A stretch of 64,000 nucleotides of DNA, from NCBI RefSeq assembly GCF_003254475.1, contig NZ_QFYQ01000001.1, positions 2,108,001-2,172,000 on the forward strand, in the 5' to 3' direction. A program made the translations under genes and the position numbers. The notes beneath the pieces are model-generated. The model saw only the letters and a program-made list of their open reading frames with translations. It ran no database searches and was not told the DNA's origin. This document shows, piece by piece, positions 61,806 to 64,000 of the stretch; within the stretch, counting starts at the first letter, position 1; every line of letters starts with the position of its first letter. Source of the stretch: Phenylobacterium soli. GTDB lineage: Bacteria; Pseudomonadota; Alphaproteobacteria; Caulobacterales; Caulobacteraceae.

Positions 61806-64000
61806 GGAAGACGACCAAGACCGATGGACGCCTGGCCGAGGCGGAGGTGGAGGCGCTCGTGAAGGGCCGCCACCCTGATCCCTTCGCCGTGCTCGGCCCG
61901 CACGCCCTCGGGCGCGGGATGGTGATCCGCGCCTTCGTCCCGGGAGCCGAGCGTCTGACCGCACGCCTGGCCGATGGCCGTTCGGTCGAGCTCGCCCAAC
62001 GGCATCCCGACGGCCTCTTCGAGGGGGCGGCCGCCGAAATGCTCGGGTGCGCCTACGTGCTCGAGGCCGAGCGCGGGAGCGACCGCTGGTCCATCGAGGA
62101 TGCCTACCGCTTCGGGCCGCTTCTCGGCCCGACGGACGACCACCTCCTCGTGGAGGGCTCCCATCGCCGGCTGTGGGAGAGGCTCGGCGCACATCCCGTG
62201 AGCCACGACGGCGTCGAAGGCGTCCGTTTCGCCGTCTGGGCGCCGAACGCCTCGCGCGTCTCGGTGGTCGGCGACTTCAACCAGTGGGATGGACGCCGCG
62301 CCCCGATGCGCAAGCGCCTCGACAGCGGGGTCTGGGAGATCTTCCTGCCCGGTGTCGCCGAAGGCGCGCGCTACAAGTTCGAGATCCTCGACGCCGCCGG
62401 CGACCTTCTGCCCCTCAAGGCCGATCCGTTCGGCTTCTCCGCCGAGCTGCGTCCGGCCACCGCTTCGGTAGTGGCGCGTGTCGATGATTTTCAGTGGACC
62501 GATGCGGCCTACCTCGCGGCCCGCAGCCAGGGCGCTGCGCATCGCAAGCCGATCTCGATCTACGAGGCCCACCTCGGCTCCTGGCGGCGGAACGAGGAGG
62601 GCGGCTTCCTGAGCTACGACGAGCTCGCCGCCACCCTGATCCCCTATGCCGCCGGGCTCGGCTACACCCACATCGAGCTGTTGCCGATCTCGGAGCATCC
62701 GCTCGACGCCTCGTGGGGGTATCAGCCGGTTGGCCTGTTCGCGCCGACGCGCCGCTTCGGCGATCCGGCCGGCTTTGCGCGCTTCGTCGACGCCGCCCAT
62801 GCGGCGGGTCTTGGCGTGATCCTTGACTGGCCCGCGGCCCACTTCCCGGTGGACGCCCACGGTCTCTACCGCTTCGACGGGACGCCGCTCTACGAGGACG
62901 CCGACGAACGCCGTGGCTTTCACCCCGACTGGAACACGGCGATCTTCGACTTCGGCCGACGTGAGGTGGCCAACGTCCTGATCGCCAACGCCCTCTACTG
63001 GCTGGAGGTCTTCCACGTGGACGGCCTGCGCGTCGACGCGGTCGCCTCCATGCTGCACCTCGACTATTCCCGCCAGCCGGGAGAATGGGCGCCCAACGTC
63101 CACGGCGGGCGGGAGAATCTCGAGGCCGAAGCCTTCCTCAAGGCGCTGAACACCGCCGTCTACGCCGCCCACCCCGACGTCCTGATGATCGCCGAGGAGT
63201 CCACCACCTGGCCCGGCGTCTCACGCCCGGTTCACCAGGGCGGGCTGGGTTTCGGCTTCAAGTGGAACATGGGGTGGATGAACGACACCCTCCGCTACAT
63301 CTCGCGCGAGCCGGTGCATCGCCGGCACCATCATCGCGAGCTGACCTTCGGCCTGCTCTACGCCTTCACCGAGACCTTCATCCTGCCGCTGTCCCATGAC
63401 GAGGTGGTGCATGGCAAAGGCTCGATCCTCGGCCGCATGCCCGGCGACGACTGGCGCCGCTTCGCCGGCCTGCGCGCCTACTACGGTTTCATGTGGGGCT
63501 ATCCCGGCAAGAAGCTGCTGTTCATGGGTCAGGAGTTCGGCCAGTGGGCCGAGTGGAACTTCGACGGCGAGCTCGACTGGAATCTCCTGCAGTACGCCCC
63601 GCACCAGGGCGTCCGGCGCGCCGTGGCCGACCTGAACCGGCTCTATCGTGAGACGGCCGCCCTGCACGTGGGCGACGCCGAGCCCGAGGGCTTCCGCTGG
63701 CTCGTCGTCGACGACGAGGCGCAGTCCGTGGCCGCCTGGCTGCGCCGTGGCGACAGCCGCGATCCCCCCGTCGCGGTGGTCTGCAACTTCACGCCCGTGA
63801 CCCGCGGCCGCTACCGGATCGGCCTGCCCCATGCGGGCGTTTGGCGCGAGGTATTCAATTCCGACGCCGCGGAATATGGCGGCTCCGGTCACGGCAACCT
63901 CGGGTCGGTGGTGGCCATCGACGAGCCGTCCCACGGTTTCCCGGCGAGCGCGGACATCGAGCTTCCGCCGCTGGCGACGGTCTACTTCCAGTATGCGCCC
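61802..64000 (+). CDS. glgB: GlgB, 1,4-alpha-glucan branching enzyme (3' end cut by window)
   Basis: The 733 codons visible run to the last base without a stop. An N-terminal carbohydrate-binding part ([19 protein letters not shown]) and CBM48 ([20 protein letters not shown]) precede a GH13 catalytic barrel. In that barrel are the nucleophile in [11 protein letters not shown] (Asp412), the acid in MIAEES (Glu465) and [12 protein letters not shown]. The last residues ([13 protein letters not shown]) resemble the family C-terminus, so only a few codons are missing. TTG 61802 overlaps the glgP stop; an in-frame GTG at 61847 is the alternative start. Confidence 0.95.
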   Translation, partial: MRKTTKTDGRLAEAEVEALVKGRHPDPFAVLGPHALGRGMVIRAFVPGAERLTARLADGRSVELAQRHPDGLFEGAAAEMLGCAYVLEAERGSDRWSIEDAYRFGPLLGPTDDHLLVEGSHRRLWERLGAHPVSHDGVEGVRFAVWAPNASRVSVVGDFNQWDGRRAPMRKRLDSGVWEIFLPGVAEGARYKFEILDAAGDLLPLKADPFGFSAELRPATASVVARVDDFQWTDAAYLAARSQGAAHRKPISIYEAHLGSWRRNEEGGFLSYDELAATLIPYAAGLGYTHIELLPISEHPLDASWGYQPVGLFAPTRRFGDPAGFARFVDAAHAAGLGVILDWPAAHFPVDAHGLYRFDGTPLYEDADERRGFHPDWNTAIFDFGRREVANVLIANALYWLEVFHVDGLRVDAVASMLHLDYSRQPGEWAPNVHGGRENLEAEAFLKALNTAVYAAHPDVLMIAEESTTWPGVSRPVHQGGLGFGFKWNMGWMNDTLRYISREPVHRRHHHRELTFGLLYAFTETFILPLSHDEVVHGKGSILGRMPGDDWRRFAGLRAYYGFMWGYPGKKLLFMGQEFGQWAEWNFDGELDWNLLQYAPHQGVRRAVADLNRLYRETAALHVGDAEPEGFRWLVVDDEAQSVAAWLRRGDSRDPPVAVVCNFTPVTRGRYRIGLPHAGVWREVFNSDAAEYGGSGHGNLGSVVAIDEPSHGFPASADIELPPLATVYFQYAP

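Overview
The window reads as high-GC alphaproteobacterial DNA, most likely from the Caulobacteraceae (Caulobacter, Phenylobacterium or Brevundimonas type). Three observations support this. The right-hand third has an alphaproteobacterial housekeeping order (murA, DUF2948, hisD, UPF0262, low-Mr phosphatase, infA, maf, RNase E/G-like, yacG). The tRNA-His gene lacks an encoded G-1 and carries A73, a known alphaproteobacterial trait. Coding density is high, with frequent ATGA start/stop overlaps. The genus is an inference from gene content and was not tested by comparison.

Region 1 (1 to about 15.2 kb) is the conjugation core of an integrative and conjugative element of the Tn4371/RP4-Trb type. 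It holds a DUF2840 protein (cut by the window edge), the TraF maturation peptidase, a lytic transglycosylase, a DUF3363 relaxase, the TraG coupling protein and a CopG-type regulator. A full mating-pair set follows: trbB, C, D, E, J, a trbK-like lipoprotein gene, L, F, G, I, and a DUF2274 gene. The noncoding stretch before the relaxase carries repeated CGCAC-G-GTGCG palindromes and is the best oriT candidate. No integrase is visible; it probably lies left of the window.

Region 2 (about 15.3 to 45.6 kb) is a metal-resistance cargo. A Cus-type copper/silver RND efflux operon (cusC-B-A-F) and two regulators (a MerR-type and a Fur/Zur-type, overlapping by 4 bases) read leftwards. A Czc-type RND operon (czcC-B-A) reads rightwards. 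Next come a DUF190 protein, a CDF exporter, an OprB-like porin, a c-type cytochrome and a Zn/Cd/Pb P-type ATPase. DUF302 and SHOCT proteins, an FTR1 permease with a cupredoxin, a barrel-like outer-membrane protein, two paralogous Met-Met-Gly-rich secreted proteins and a CueO-type multicopper oxidase complete it. MerR-type promoters with matching operators lie in front of the czc side, in front of the ATPase and upstream of the first Met-rich gene, suggesting one regulon. The cargo shows duplication and decay: three copies (one truncated) of an unrecognised lipoprotein family, a degraded duplicate of the CDF gene's 3' end, a homopolymer frameshift in the cytochrome gene, and Met-Met-Gly repeats in four different proteins. 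An orphan TraD-like gene lies near the right end. The element may end at a tRNA-Thr gene near 45.8 kb.

Region 3 (about 45.9 to 64 kb) is chromosomal backbone: cell-wall precursor and histidine synthesis (murA, hisD), translation initiation (infA), nucleotide quality control (maf), an RNase E/G-like protein, yacG, tRNA-Phe, an exbB-exbD-tonB energy-transduction operon, tRNA-His, an FAD-linked oxidase, and glgP-glgB for glycogen turnover. The glgB gene runs off the right edge.
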